A stretch of 64,000 nucleotides of DNA, taken from the NCBI GenBank assembly GCA_964017045.1, contig OZ024794.1, positions 53,916,608 to 53,980,607 on the forward strand, read 5' to 3'. This stretch comes from Omphiscola glabra (Eukaryota > Mollusca > Gastropoda > Lymnaeidae). The translations under genes were made by a program, and so were the position numbers. Positions 29,201-44,200 of this stretch are shown piece by piece (within the stretch, counting starts at the first letter, position 1; each line of letters starts with the position of its first letter). The notes under the pieces are model-generated. The model worked only from the letters and a program-made list of their open reading frames with translations, had not been told where the DNA came from and did no database searches.

Positions 29201-32200
29201 CAAAATCATAAAGGAATATGGCACACGCCGTAGGCGTTCGGGGTTAATCATGCATAACTGATCAGTCCCTTGAGGCAGATAATCAATATGATAATCAGGT
29301 AATGACCACCGAAGGCGTCATTTAATTCTTCCACATTAAATTGGCAACAATAAGGTTCCAGATAACTCATCAACTTTCCCCCAGTCACAAAGCCAAGAAT
29401 CATTAGTTGCGTCATTGAATTAATCGGCTTCCTTTTTACCATTATAGGGGGCATTGTTACAACTTCACCCCATCCTACTTGCTACATTGTTACAACTTCA
29501 CCCCATCCTACTTGCTACATTGTTACAACTTCACCCCATCCTACTTGCTACATTGTTACAACTTCACCCCATCCTACTTGCTACTTTGTCACAACTTCAC
29601 CCCATCCTACTTGCTACTTTGTCACAACTTCACCCCATCCCACTTGCTACATTGTTACAACTTCACCCCATCCCACTTGCTACATTGTCACAACTTCACC
29701 CCATCCCACTTGCTACATTGTTACAACTTCACCCCATCCCACTTGCTACTTTGTCACAACTTCACCCCATCCCATTTGCTACATTGTTACAACTTCACCC
29801 CATCCTACTTGCTACATTGTTACAACTTCACCCCATCCTACTTGCTACTTTGTCACAACTTCACCCCATCCTACTTTCTACTTTGTCACAACTTCACCCC
29901 ATCCTATTTTCTACTTTGTTTGAGAAGGCTAACAGAATAGTAACATACTAAAACACATAGAAACACAAGTGAAATCTGGCTCGTTCACTACAGCATAAAT
30001 CCCTCCAGGTCCCAGTATTGGGTACACTCCTCTATCCGGGAACATTTTATGCTATCATCCAAACATATTAGCCATACTAATTCATTAGGACGCATTCATT
30101 AAAACGAATGCATACGTCATAAGCCACCATAAAGCCATCACATAAAGTAGTGACAGTCACGTGCCCTAATGACTGATTGGCACACATTCTTACAAAACCG
30201 GTTTTAGTTTTAATGTCTGAGGCATACACATTAGTTACACTTCAGTGTATATCCACATACCATTCAGATTTCTAAATGGCTGTCCATATGGAATAATTTC
30301 ATAGAAAAGTAATCAAGACAATTTAAATCAACTTGAAGCATACAAATTGATGGCCGATGTATAAGAAATTATTAAAGCATGTAAGATGAAGAGTATAAAA
30401 AATGAATCCTACCTTCCACAGATAAGACTTGCGCTTTTCCCCATGTAGAAAAGGACACTGCATCATTTAGACACTGTATATCATGACTATATATATAAAT
30501 GGACAGGCCTCCTTAAGACTGGTGGGCAAAGATTTAGTCAATGTTACAAATGTATTAACTGAAAACTCCAGGTCCTGATCAATTGTATTCCCTTTGAAAT
30601 ATTTTGAATAAAATAGGGAATGGCTGGCGCGGAAAAACTATAGTCTATCTTTAGATCCTTTAAAACTGAGAATGGTGTAATAAGAGGCAACAAATTCAGT
30701 CAAGTTGTATCCTGGTAACATCACAACATCAGTTCCTTAAACACTAGAGGAAAACACCACAACTCTATGTATGTTTTAACTCACACAAACCATAGTGTCT
30801 TGTCCTGGATACTTATGAACCGGAACTATACTGTTACTTGTGTGTTTTAACACGTTAAAAGACGAAAACATACCTGTTCCTTGTATGAATGAAATTAGAT
30901 ACTGTATTAAATGCTACCACTTGACCCTTAATTATCTTATAAGTGCATTATACAATTTTATCCATTTCCTAATGTATCGCCAATATTTAAAGGTGTCAGC
31001 ACTGGTTTGACCTGAAAACAGATACTAGTATTACTAGTTCTTGAAATACCAAGTCGACCGACTACATGATCTACCGCTACCTTACGTGTGGTAGGTATCT
31101 GTTAATAATTGCTGTCTGACATAGCAGCTATTGCTAAATCCCCTTATGTCTTCACAGACCTCCTGTGGAGGTTCGGTTTTAGAATATGTTAACAACAAGG
31201 ACCAGAAAGATGATACCATAAAGCGGCGGTTCTCAAGTTTGAGCCCGCAACCAAGTGAACTAATAATCAACTTTGATAGAAAACAAAATCCCCGGGTTAC
31301 ACGATCGTGACAATGTTTTAGCATGCGAGGCCTGTCACAAAACAAGAACCAAGAATGTTCAATGAAAATATTACCCAGCGCCTCTTATGTCATTTAACAC
31401 AATCATGATGAAATAAACCACCCTCAGTCTTGCTGTTAGACGAGTTCACCACCCTCCACCCTCTGCTTGATCTGCCTCAACTACCTCTTTATCAGATCAG
31501 TACTTCACAATCAAACGATCGGTATCTTTGCCTGTAGTCAATACTCCAATAATTACCCGCACAGATACAAAAACAAGTGAGAGTGTGGCATATTGCACGT
31601 GCTCATTACACGCCAATTTACTTTGTACAGAGGCCGTATCTAAATATCTAAGATAGGACACGGCGACGCCACGACATTGGCCAACATGATGCCGGCATGG
31701 AGAACGGCAATGTTGAGAGCAAAATTACGTGCCAAACTGGTCGATTGGCTTCACTGGGTCTACTATAACAGATTCTGTGTCCAAATGTTCAGTACAGAAA
31801 TGCACAGCACAAAAGAAGGTCCATGTGTAACATTATGAGCTGTCAATGCTAGACACTGATTACTAAACTCAGGGTCTACGCTGCGAAGTTTGAATAGATG
31901 GCACATAGTATGATTGTTCTAGAGTCACACACGGCTCTGTTGTTCGTTTATTGTGGGGAGGAGGGGTTTGCTGTTTCATAATTATCCTATGCAGACCAGG
32001 TATACATGTAGACCAGGTACACTTGTAGACCAGGTACACTTGTAGACCAGGTATTTATGCAGACCAGGTATACATGTAGACCAGGTACACTTGTAGAACA
32101 GGTATTTATGTAGACCAGGTACACTTGTAGACCAGGTACACTTGTAGACCAGGTACACTTGTAGACCAGGTATTTATGTAGACCAGATATACTTGTAGAC

Positions 32201-35200
32201 CAGGTATACTTGTAGACCAGGTATTTATTTAGACCAGATATACTTGTAGACCAGGTATACTTGTAGACCAGGTATACTTGTAGACCAGGTATTTATGTAG
32301 ACCAGATATACTTGTAGACCAGGTATACTTGTAGACCAGGTATTTATGTAGACCAGATATACTTGTAGACCAGGTATACTTGTAGACCAGGTATACTTGT
32401 AGACCAGGTATACTTGTAGACCAGGTATACTTGTAGACCAGGTATACATGTAGACCAGGTATACTTGTAGACCAGGTATACTTGTAGACCAGATACACTT
32501 GTAGACCAGGTATACTTGTAGACCAGGTATACTTGTAGACCAGGTATACTTGTAGACCAGATATTTATGTAGACCAGATATACTTGTAGACCAGGTATTT
32601 ATGTAGACCAGATATACTTGTAGACCAGGTATACTTGTAGACCAGGTACACTTGTAGACCAGGTACACTTTTAGACCAGGTACACTTTTAGACCAGGTAT
32701 TTATGTAGACCAGATATACTTGTAGACCAGATATACTTGTAGACCAGGTATACTTGTAGACCAGGTACACTTGTAAACCAGGTATTTATGTAGACCAGAT
32801 ATACTTGTAGACCAGGTATACTTGTAGACCAGGTACACTTGTAGGCCAGGTATACTTGTAGACCAGGTATACTTGTAGACCAGGTATGCTTGTAGACCAG
32901 GTATACTTGTAGACCAGGTATACCTGTAGACCAGGTATACCTGTAAAACATGTATACTTGTAGACCAGGTACACTTGTAGACCAGGTACACTTGTAGACC
33001 AGGTATACTTGTAGACCAGGTACACTTGTAGACCAGGTATACTTGTAGACCAGGTATACCTGTAAACCAGGTATACTTGTAAACCAGGTATACTTGTAGA
33101 CCAGGTATACCTGTAAAACAGGTATACTTGTAGACCAGGTATACTTGTAGACCAGGTACACTTGTAGACCAGGTATACCTGTAAACCAGGTATACTTGTA
33201 GATCAGGTATACCTGTAAACCAGGTATACTTGTAGACCAGGTATACCATGCTGAGAGATCATATTTTTTACGGTGTTGTTTCCAGTCTGCGATCTTATCC
33301 TCCCAGCAACCAATGTATTATGTTTAGGCATCTGGTCCGCGGAACAAAGAATAACAAATGTTCTTTCGCTGCGTGATTGATGTAACTAAAAAAACAACAT
33401 CGAAACGGTGTGCCCTTATAAAGACGTTAACAAAAGCAAGTATCACAATGAAGCGACTCTGTTGTAACTCATACCTTGGTAACAATAATAACAAGGTTAG
33501 AGGTGGTGGCTCATGTAATGTAAGTTAGCGAATTGACTTGTTCCATCACTATAAATTTGGAAGCAAAACACAAAATAAGAAGAAAAAAATTACAATACCA
33601 CAGTTTATGTTCTCAAAACGCTAAAACAAATTTTACACAAACAAAAACATTTGAAAGAAATTCCTCTCCACCAGGAACTTTGGTTCGGATTGATGGTGCA
33701 TGTTTGTAAGTCAGGTGTGCCTATATAGAGTATTTATTTTATTAGTGATATTGTATTACTAGGGAGGTCAAGCAAATGATGGGCAAAAACATTGGAATGC
33801 ACGTACACAGAAAGAGATTGAACATCTGTTGTGAAAGTAAAATCCAAAATCCCAAAATTGGGATGTCCTTAAGACTATCAAAAGCCTTCTTGAATTAAAA
33901 AGAAACTAATCTCGAAAAACAATTTGATCTAAAGCATCTTTACTGAAAAAACAAATACGCTGTCTCGGGTGGGGGGAGGGGGGAAGAGTTGATAGCAAAC
34001 AACTGCTATGTTTCTACCAACGATAATTAAACTATTGTTGTCGGTTGTTTTATTTAAAATACATAAGACGATCTGATTCTACTTGTTTCCACAGATTTCC
34101 AATAAACATCAAAGTAATAAAGCCAAGCAAAACGTTGTTCTCTTTACACAAATCACAATGTTTTTACACGTTAAAGGGGCTTCTCCGGGAACACTGCCAC
34201 AATCAATACAATGACCATCGACGCTAATAACTCCACTTGATCAATGCGAACACCTTATTGAATTAGTAACCATAAATCACGACGACGAAAACGTTCCCTT
34301 TACACAAGGGTTAACTGTTCTGGTCTAACAAATCTCGAAACATCGGTACCACATTATCATGTGCGGAGATTTCAACTCACGACCCACGGGTGACAGCTCT
34401 ACTTAACATGAACACCACACCACCATTATCCGCCCGCAAAGTGATTCCAGTACGTCCCGGGCTTACCCATTAACTATTTCAACCCCTCACCCACCCCACC
34501 CCCAATCCTTACAACTGTGTTGTAGTAGGCCAGTGTCTCTCAAAACGTAGCGAGATTGGGCACACCGTCCGATATGACATTAACAAAGCTCAAATGATGC
34601 AGGCTACCAGCTACACAAAGTTAACTACTTTTATTCCAACTAGGTACAAATTTCTTTTGGTGTGGATGTGGGAATGGGGGAGTACCCAGCATTCTCCAAA
34701 AGGTCAGGCAATATTGGGCTGAGAAACAGGTTTGAACATCACAACCCATCCAAGCCCGCCCAGGTTTATTTATTGACCAGGCCCGGCTCTAATGTGAGGA
34801 TGATGGTCAAAGTAAAAGAACGCGAGAGGACGTAAATGGAAGAAATTAGCTAGAACATGGCGACCCGGGGGTTCAATTTTCTCTCCGATGACAAGGATCA
34901 GAGGAAAGACAACATGGACTCTCTCGTCCCAACAATACCGGCACAAGTTTCAACTCATCCGATCTTCATTTGTCCAACCCCGGCTATGACATTTTCACTT
35001 GTCACAGACAATCATTTATTCACACACTTTACCCGCCCCTTCCATATGAATGGAAATCCAAGTGAACATTGGATGAAATACTTTACATGGCTTCGGCTCA
35101 ACTTATGTAGTGCTACTATTGGGAGCTAAAAACTCAAATGTAGGCAACATTAATGTGGCTACATAAAGCGCTATAATACAAACACAAGTTTAACTTTTCA

Positions 35201-38200
35201 AATAGCAGAAAACCATGGTAAAACAAAAGGGACGTGGAGTCGGGTAATTTTTTTTTTTTTTTTTTTTTTTTTTTTGTCATTGCTTTCAACAATTTCTGCA
35301 ACTGCAGGATGCCATCGTTAAAAACAATCACCGTAGAACGTTAGAGAGTGACGTCATACATGCCCAAGTCCAGCGTACGAAGCCCGCAAAAGATGACACA
35401 ACTATCCACGTTAAAACTTTGCGGGGAAAAATGTAGGGGCTCATTTCTTGTTATTTGTAATGATCTAGTTACTCTGAAAATGGTATGGCATCTTTCATTA
35501 ATCATAAGAAATGTTTACAGCCAGCAAACGCACCATCCAAAACAACGCTACCTATACCAGCAATAAATACAATAAAAACACAAAGCCCATTTATATTTAG
35601 TGATGGTCATTTTAACAGTCTAGTGTTAATGGACGTCTAAGTTGTCTCCGCTTCTTGGCAAGTTGGCAGCTTTGACACAATCGATAAATCCATGTAGTCA
35701 ATTCTACCCATAAAATTCAGTATCCTGTCCCCATCCATCCCCCCACCGCCTTTTTTTTTTTTGTTAATCACCAAACATTTTGCTTCACATCATGTTCTTT
35801 GAGCGTCAATACCGGCATACAACAAAAAAAATCGTGTCAACCAACTTTATTTCGCGCCATTCGTCACCATTGTGTCAGATTCCCAACTGATCTAAGCGTG
35901 CTAAACGATGCGGAAATATCACACCGTGTCTCTAGTGCTCTATAGTGACCGCAGTTCGTACTGCTACGCTAGCATACAATTCAATCAATTAATCAACCCG
36001 CATCAATGGCCCGCTTTACAGCAACACTGAATCAAAAGAACACTGGAGGTCCGATGTAGAACTAAGTTTTATGCACGGGGCCGTGTTACCGTACAACGCG
36101 TAAATGGAGAAGGGGTATATGTGTATCATTAATGGCACTATGGACCAAATAGCCATGTGTTTATAACACACAGCTGTTCATTAAGTCGGTCTTTTTTGTG
36201 TTTTATTTTAAAGTTCCGTTCCTTTATTTTCCCCAACGTTTGTGTCATAGAAACAGACAATGAAGAATAAATAAAATTCGAATCTAATGAGGCGTATTTT
36301 GAACGAAGTCGCGATTAACTCAACCGAGAGATCAGCAATAATCATCTCATTTCCTTACAGAATTATCTTGTTACATTGAGTTCACGGGAACACCAACCCC
36401 CCCCCCCCCCCCCACACGCATCTTCCAACAATGTATTATTTATTTTTTGTTTAAACATCTTACTTTATTTTGGGTAGGTGGTGTGGGAAATCTAGGAACC
36501 TTATTTGAAAGTCCATCAAGGCCATCTGAGAACGATTTAACAGCACTCTGTGTTTGGTATTAAAAATAGATTCTTAAAGTCAAAACAAAACTCCAGGCAA
36601 CCAGTCAACAGCATAAATGACGCAGCAACTGTAGCTAGGGGTTGGCATGTTACACGTTCAAGCGGCGGTGGACCATGCGGTATTGTTTTGGCTATTTCCA
36701 GGCAAATCGGCTGTGCACTTCTAGACAACATGACAACGGCATTGATTAGACATAGCACATTTAATAACAAAGCCTCCAGTGGGATGCCTTTTTTAGGTGT
36801 GCAGCGCTGAGATGGCGTAATGACAAGGTTGGATACAAATAATACAATCATCTTGTTGATTGTACTTTTAAATAACATTCGACAGCAATGTTGGTATTTT
36901 TTTATTTAAAACTTTTTGGCGACATTGGGAGCTGTGGTCCGATGTAACAGATTAAATCATAGATGTTTATACCGGTGTATTTATGCTGATTGTTATCGTG
37001 GACACTGCTGTTCTGGTCGGGATTAGAAAGGACTGTACATTGAATTGGGAGTCTGAAGAGCGATGGTTATTATGTTATAGAGAGTTACTTTTGGGCCGGG
37101 TAGTGATGATCATTAAGGTAGGAGAGATGTTTCCGTGTGATGGAAGATAGGGACCATATGATGGAAATGAAGTGGTCACTGGTGGGGACAGATGGGCTTC
37201 GGGTGTGGAAAGATGGGATTCTGGTGGGTTAAGATGGGCTTTTGGTGGGAAGAGGTGAGAATCGGGCGGGGAAAGATGGGCTTTGGGTGGGGAAAGATGG
37301 GCTTCGGGTGGGGAAAGATGGGCTTCCAGTTAATAAATATAGGTTTGGGGTGGGAAAAGATAGGATTCATGTTGGGAAAGGTTTGAGTAGGTTGGGAAAG
37401 GGTAGGTGGAGGGTGTGGAAATATAGGTGTAGCGTGAGGAAATGTAGGCGTATGGTGGATAGAAATAATAGGGAAAATATTATGAGAATATGTTTAACTA
37501 CTTTGAGTCACAAATTAAAAACCATTTAAATGTAAATGAAATGGGGAATGTCATAGCCACCTTTTGTATATTAGTTACATGTTGAGTAGACCTCTGACAA
37601 AAATGCGAAGTCTCCTCCAGTTGCATAGTAAGCATATATTTTATTAAGGTTAGCAAATAAAATTGCATATTTGTGAAGTTCAAACCCACAGACGAAATCA
37701 TTATTTTCTTTGTTGACTAAAACTTGTATCCTAGAAGCGAATTTAAGATTTTTGAAAGCTGTCGAAACTTTAAAGAAGTCAAAAGGTTAAGGTACACACC
37801 AATTATTGAGATTTTGCCGTGTAAAAATACTCCTGTTCTCTAGATGTACACAAAACCATTAACAATGCTTAAAAAGGAAAAAATAACGTTCAATGTGCTG
37901 AGGCAATAACTGAACTAGAAAACAATCTAAACCAATGTGTTTTTTTAAAGGTTTGTTGCAGATCTGGATACATTCTCTTTCTCCACTCCATAAAAAAGTA
38001 AATTACATTAATGAATCCCTAGTAAAACTGTTAAGTTTATAGTTTTTTTTTATTGGTTTGTTGTTGTGTGTGTGCCCTTATTGTGAATTTATTTGTGTAT
38101 TTTCCATATATTCAAGGAACTAATCAAGGACCTTGCATAATTGAATTCTTGCCAGCAGGAAGTAGGGTAGACAGATACATCTGGACATTTCAAAACTTGG

Positions 38201-41200
38201 ACATTATTTTGTACAATTCCTTTTGTCTTTAAAATCTTCTTTTTGTTACAAAAAGCATTCATACGAACATTTGAGACTGTGTAAAAATAGCAATTGAATT
38301 TAATGTCTAACTTTAAATCTTAAAAATGATCTTACCTAAAGTGAATTAAAAAAAGTATATGAAATTATTACATTTAATTTGTCTCAGCCACTTCCAATAA
38401 CTATTTACAGCAACATCTGTCCCCAGTACTAATTAGGTCTAAATTTAAAAATAAATAAATAATTGTATTTAAATGTCTATAAGAGGTTTAAAGTAGAAAT
38501 AGTTTAAAACTCTTAAAATGCATCACCCCCAAAGAAACACTGTGCACAAGAATAGATTAGCACTCGAGTAGCCAAAGGATTCTAATGGAATGTAGATGAA
38601 ACTTAAATATGTTTTGTTTGTATGAATTTTTGAAAATACACTTTTTTTGCGTAATTCATTTTAAGAAATTATTTCTTATTTCTACTTTTTAGTGCATTTT
38701 AAAGTCATCTTTAATGTAAAGTCTTTTTTGTATTATGTTTTTAAAAAAATTTTATTTGCTCCTTTTTAGAATTGAAATGAAATCTTTAAATTATCAACAA
38801 AAGTAGAATTAATTATTTACTTTCTTAAACATTGAATGATTACAAAATCTCGGTTGAAGTGACTTAACTCTTTATCGAGGCATAAAACTAATAAAAGTAG
38901 ATCTGAGCTCACCAACCCATCCGTTCACTCATTTGCAAAGCTGACCCTGTCAACCACGATAATTTAAGAGACAGTGTCAACCAGCCTCCGTCGACCCAGT
39001 TTTCCAGCCATTCACCAGGTGAACACCACAGGTGAAAGTCTTAAAATGTCATGTGTGTAAATAAACAGATTAGGCTGGACACCCAAGATTAAGCTTCACC
39101 AGATGGAAATGCGAGTAGAGATATAGTCTCTAAAAATAAATAAATCTCAGCATCAAGTAGTTCCCCATAACAACTCTTTGTGGTGGTGAGAGTTTGCTCA
39201 TAATCTTTGCCCCCATTAAAATCAATGAATGGGGATAAAACGGAGCATTGATTTCTTGTTGTTCCTTTCACAAGACTTTAGGAATTAAAAGAACATTGAA
39301 AGCACTTCATCACTGCACTCTTCTCCAGTCTGATCTTTTGGGCAGTCAATGATCTGCTTGTCGACTACCAGGTTCACTACATTATTAACGCAGCAGGTTA
39401 ATCAGGTTTAGCCACCCTGGTGGCAAGCTGAGCCTCTGTGACGGCCTCATACATAATTAATTGGTGCAAACATGCGTTATTGTTAGTGTCATTGAAATAA
39501 GTGACAAGTATAGGGAGCAGCTGATGAGAGATATAATGGCGAGTGGGTGATGACAGATATGGGCTATGGCTGATGGCTGACAGATACAACTGCTTCCAAT
39601 GACAGATATGGGCTATGGCTGATGGCTGACAGATACAACTGCTTCCAATGACAGATATGGGCTATGGCTGATGGCTGACAGATACAACTGCTTCCAATGA
39701 CAAATAAATGGGTTTCATCCATTAACAGAATCTCATCAAATCTTTCATTCAAATGTACAAATATCATTTGTATGTCTTATTTTTAGCATCATTACAAATC
39801 TAAATCCTGCAGTGCAGCCCATTCAACAGGTTTATTAATTCATTAACTGCTGCATATTGTTTGATAATTCATATGAAAGATTTACCCTGAGTGAAAATCA
39901 TTTGTTGATTCCTGTTTGTGATGAACCATAACAAAGCATTATATAAGCCCAAAAAAATTGTTTTAATTGCTTTAAAATATAACAGATGACCAATAGTAAA
40001 AATAAAATTGTTGATAAATTGTACTCTTACAAAAATAATACTTTTTAATTAAATGTTCATCTTGATACGCTAAATTCTGTATTGAGAGGGGGCATAGCTT
40101 TACTAACATGATATGTTTTTTCCATTTGCAACATAAGTTTAGGGATTAATTAGGTATAACAAAAGATTTTTTGTTATAAACGAGCACCATTCTACATCAG
40201 CAAGACCTTGTTAAATGAATCAACAGGTCAACAAAGAATTGACAGTCTTCATACTACTTTTACGACATGCAACAGAACATGCATGTATGATAACAGTAGA
40301 AAAAAACTATAACTACACAGCGAGCAATGTACTTACTCTTCAGACTTCTCGGATTGGTTCCCATCATTCCATGAAGTCCTTCCTGTCTTGTAGTCATGTG
40401 GCAGTGTGGCCCTAACCTGACTGGACACGCCGTCATGTCTGCTGAAGGCATGGTTGCCTGTGCTGGTGGTGGTGGCACTGCTGCTGCTGCTGGTCGCATT
40501 GTTACTGCTGTTAGAATTGGTGGAGAATGTTTGAGATTTGGACATCTGCCGGTAGCCTTCAATGTAGCGGTTCTCTTCTAGGATTGCTTCCCTAGACACA
40601 GCCCCCACAGTTCTTCTGTATCTTTTACTTGGAGATCTAGAGAGATTTAATGGAAGAGTAATGTCAAGTTAATCAAACTTGTCAAAAATAATGTATTTAA
40701 AAACTAATAAACATGTTACATAAAGTTCTTAAAATGTTATGTATTTGTGTCGAGTCAGGGGTGTGATGCAGCAATAAAACATGAGATATCTTATGCCTTT
40801 TTATATCATGCAACATCACTAGCTATTCTAATGCACCAATCATAATGAATATAACTAGCTAATCTCATTCAAAAGCTGCCTATTAATGCACTATATCTTT
40901 CACTGAAGTAATTAGTAGAGCTAATACAATGACAGAATATAACATTAAAAATCAATAAAACAGGTATATAAATACTTTTATTGCATTCATGGGGAGTTTT
41001 GTTAACTTGTAATGGTTGTCTAACTTTTTTTTTATTAGCAGTTCTGTGTTGGTATCTAAAAATCCAATGCCACTAAATTCACAGCATAAATTTAACTGAG
41101 CATGATAAATATATAGACAAATCACAAAATTTTACAAAATAGTTGAACAATTATTTGAACCTTATTCTTCTCAAACTCAACAAGAATATAAATGTAACAT

Positions 41201-44200
41201 CTTTTATATTGAACCATTATGTACACATATTGCAACATTAGCATTAATACAATTAAATAATATAACTTATTAAGTTTATGTTAAATGCCTGGTAATAAAA
41301 ATTATGAAAATTTAAGTCACATATAAACTGATTTTAATTTTGTTTCAATTTTCTAATGTTGAGACAAAAAACTTATTATTTAATAAATCCATACTTATTT
41401 ATGAGAATTCAATAATTTAAAAGCCCTGATTAACGAGGTCAGCTTTCCTTTATAGTTGTATCAACTACAAAAGATAAATCAAACACGATTTTTTTTAGAT
41501 TTTTTAAATTTTTCACTCTACTGAATTCTTTTAAGATTCTATGAACCTAGTAAAAATTAGAGGATATTTATTATGATCAAAATATGGACTTCTAAAGGAA
41601 ATTAGCTGAAATGAAAACTCATAGCTACATGTAAATAGTCTTAACCAAGTTTACATAGAAACATCTACAAGTTTAAGCAAGATGAGATTTAAGAAAGCAA
41701 GGAGAATATGGCATTTCATTCTATGATTTTAAGCTAAATTTATATCATACAAAGTCCCAAAAGCTCCAATAAAAAAAAAGTTTAAAAAACCAAGACAAAG
41801 CAAGCCAGTGCCAAGGAACATGGGGGGGGGGGGGGGGGGGGGGGAGGAGAGCCAATGATCAAACAGCATTATTGAAGCAACAAACAAGCAAACACTAGAA
41901 AATGTTTGTAATGTGCAAAATGCTCTCCATTAAATAGTTATGTGTTGCTGGAGTTGGAAAAGCTTATAAAGTTTTGGTTTTAATTATATATATTATTTTT
42001 TTATATAGGACCAAAGAGTAATTTTAACCAATTCATTAATCCATCTTTCACCCTACTTTTGAGTTCATTGGGGAAATATAAGTGTGAAAATATTAACAAA
42101 TATTAGCATGATTTGGGTAAACATTTCAACGTATATACAAGCACACAAATATAAAAGCAATGTTAAAAGCAATGCAAATATTGAATATTAATACATGCAT
42201 GCAATAGAACTTAGTAATCATAGCTGATAAGTAAGATACGGCTCCAAATTTAAAAAACTAGTGGACTAAATATGTAAATAATGGTCCATCATAGGCATTA
42301 TATAGCCCAGTAATATAAAACCAATTACGATGAGAGGCGTTTTTCAAAATACTATGTTAAAGAATATTTATTATGCTTTTTTAATAGTTCTGGCAGTAAT
42401 CGATGGCACACACTATTGATAGAGTTTAGGTGATATTTGTTTAAAAACCTTAAGTAATCTATATAGTGCACAAAGCTTAAAGGACACAAATGAAAAAAAG
42501 AGTAGAGGTGTGAAAAAAAACATAACAGCTTTAGAAACGGAAATATAAAGACTGACTGAGCTCTAAAAACAGAATAAAAACAAATTAATATAAACAAAAT
42601 ATGGATTGAGGAAAAAAAGTGACATGACTTCTAGAAGCCTACCTTGAAAAAGGCCTCTCTATTTTGGCCCTTCGTTTACTTTCTTCTAATGTTTGAAATT
42701 CTGTTCTACCACTGCAACAAATACATGTTGTGTATGTGAGTTTCTAAACTAGCATGTGGTGGACAACACTGACTGCTCTCAAACATAATGTACAGCACAG
42801 CCAGGACATTAGCCCCATCCTGTCCTCCTATACCTTTTATGTTATAAAGCAAAACATCAACAATTGTATTTCAAATGAACTTTTGAAGCAAGATTCCCTT
42901 AATTCCACTCACTTAAGGTAACAAATGTTTAAAACACTGGTATGCATCTTTTTCTTTTCATATTTCCAATGTGATTAATATGCAAATAATTTTGATGAAA
43001 CAGGAAATTAAATGGTGTGGGGGTGGTTTTGTGATAGCTGAGCTTTGACTTCAAGAATTTATTCAGCCACTTTCTCAGTTAGAAAATCTTTGTCATAAAA
43101 TAGTCTCTACGAGAAAAAAGTTCAAACAATATCGAAAGGCAGTACATTATGTTGAAGAGATTAAGTGAGAAATAAAGTATTAATAACTTGCACCACATTA
43201 GTTTCATATTATTTGAATAGAAATATATCATAGGAGGGTCAAAGTATGGTAGTGTATCAAAATTGGGTTCCATGCCCAGACACACAATAAAGCGCCATGT
43301 GTTACAATGTGGTGGTTAAACTTGTTAAATCACTAACACATTTTCCAAACCTTGGGTAAACCTTAGTCAAACAAACCATCACCCCCAAACACAACTTAAA
43401 ATGATTGGCTCAAAGCTATAGTGCAACAATCATTTGTCAACCAACCCATCATGCAAATGAAATGTATCCATTTTGTTTTAACTTTGAATGAAAGTATGAC
43501 GTGGTACATTTTATTCAATTACAATTTTATGAGTTCTTTTCTTATTTTGAGCGCGCATACAAGACCTTCACAGGGATAATAGTGTTTCTTTATTTCACAT
43601 TCATTATTCAGCTGGTGTCAAATCAATAAAGGTTGCCAATTATGAAACTGCACCAGCTGACATTTTAAAATAGCAGCGAACCCAAATTCTCCCCCTCCTT
43701 TGGATATTTCAGCTCTATCTGTTTAACCCTATGACACCAGTGTCACACCATACAAGAGAATACAATTTGATGGCTTGTGATTGTAACAATGAACCAGGTT
43801 CAAGAGTTATTATTGGACAAATTAACTGAGAAAATTAAAAAAAATAGTGGCCACACTTAAAATATTAACAGCCAAACCTCATCCTAGAAGGGAAGAAAAA
43901 AAATTAAAATAAAATAAATGACAGATTTACACCAGCATAAAACACACTAGATGCTCAAAGCAAATTTCAAGGGGTGCTATCATTATTCATGTTTTTTTTA
44001 AAATTCAAAGTGATTTGAGAAGAATAAAACAAAATTAAGCAACAAAAAAAAAAGCTTACAGAGGAAAGTCTGACAACAAGAAAATAATAAATAAAGTGAT
44101 TCAAATGAGAGCTTACCAATAATAATGATATGATGATGTCATGAATTGGTAGAAAATGATGTCACAGAGAGAATGGAGTCAAAAGCACATAGTAGTGTAA

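Larger units (their letters stand above)
19246..40336 (-). other. 21-kb intron, the repeat-rich core of the window
   Basis: It holds five large minisatellites, two MITEs and three GC-rich repeats (listed separately), numerous homopolymer runs, and otherwise AT-rich unique sequence, for example 26.6-28.1 kb, 30-31.9 kb, 33.3-37.1 kb and 37.5-39.5 kb, in which I see no exon or RNA gene. Open frames at 34857-35129 (+) and 36537-36878 (-) lack coding signals I recognise. Confidence 0.75.

Noticed and set aside
31225..31260. Possible third SPIN end (gcggcggttctcaa)
   Set aside because: Only about ten bases resemble the SPIN end and no second end or duplication follows.
31988..33246. CRISPR-like direct repeats
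   Set aside because: Units are contiguous without unique spacers, in a spliced eukaryotic gene; this is a minisatellite.
32225..33249. Open frames of 80 to 182 codons with a 17-residue repeat on the minus strand
   Set aside because: They arise from the 17-bp minisatellite, which lacks stops in any rotation. All frames give the same cyclic peptide, and there is no flanking gene structure.
34857..35129. 90-codon plus-strand frame starting [20 protein letters not shown]
   Set aside because: Protein-like at its start, but no homology recognised, no splice context, and it lies deep in a minus-strand intron. Kept only as a note.
36537..36878. 113-codon minus-strand frame overlapping an 86-codon plus-strand frame
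   Set aside because: Cys/Leu-rich with no domain; the opposite strand is equally open and no splice signals fit the host gene.
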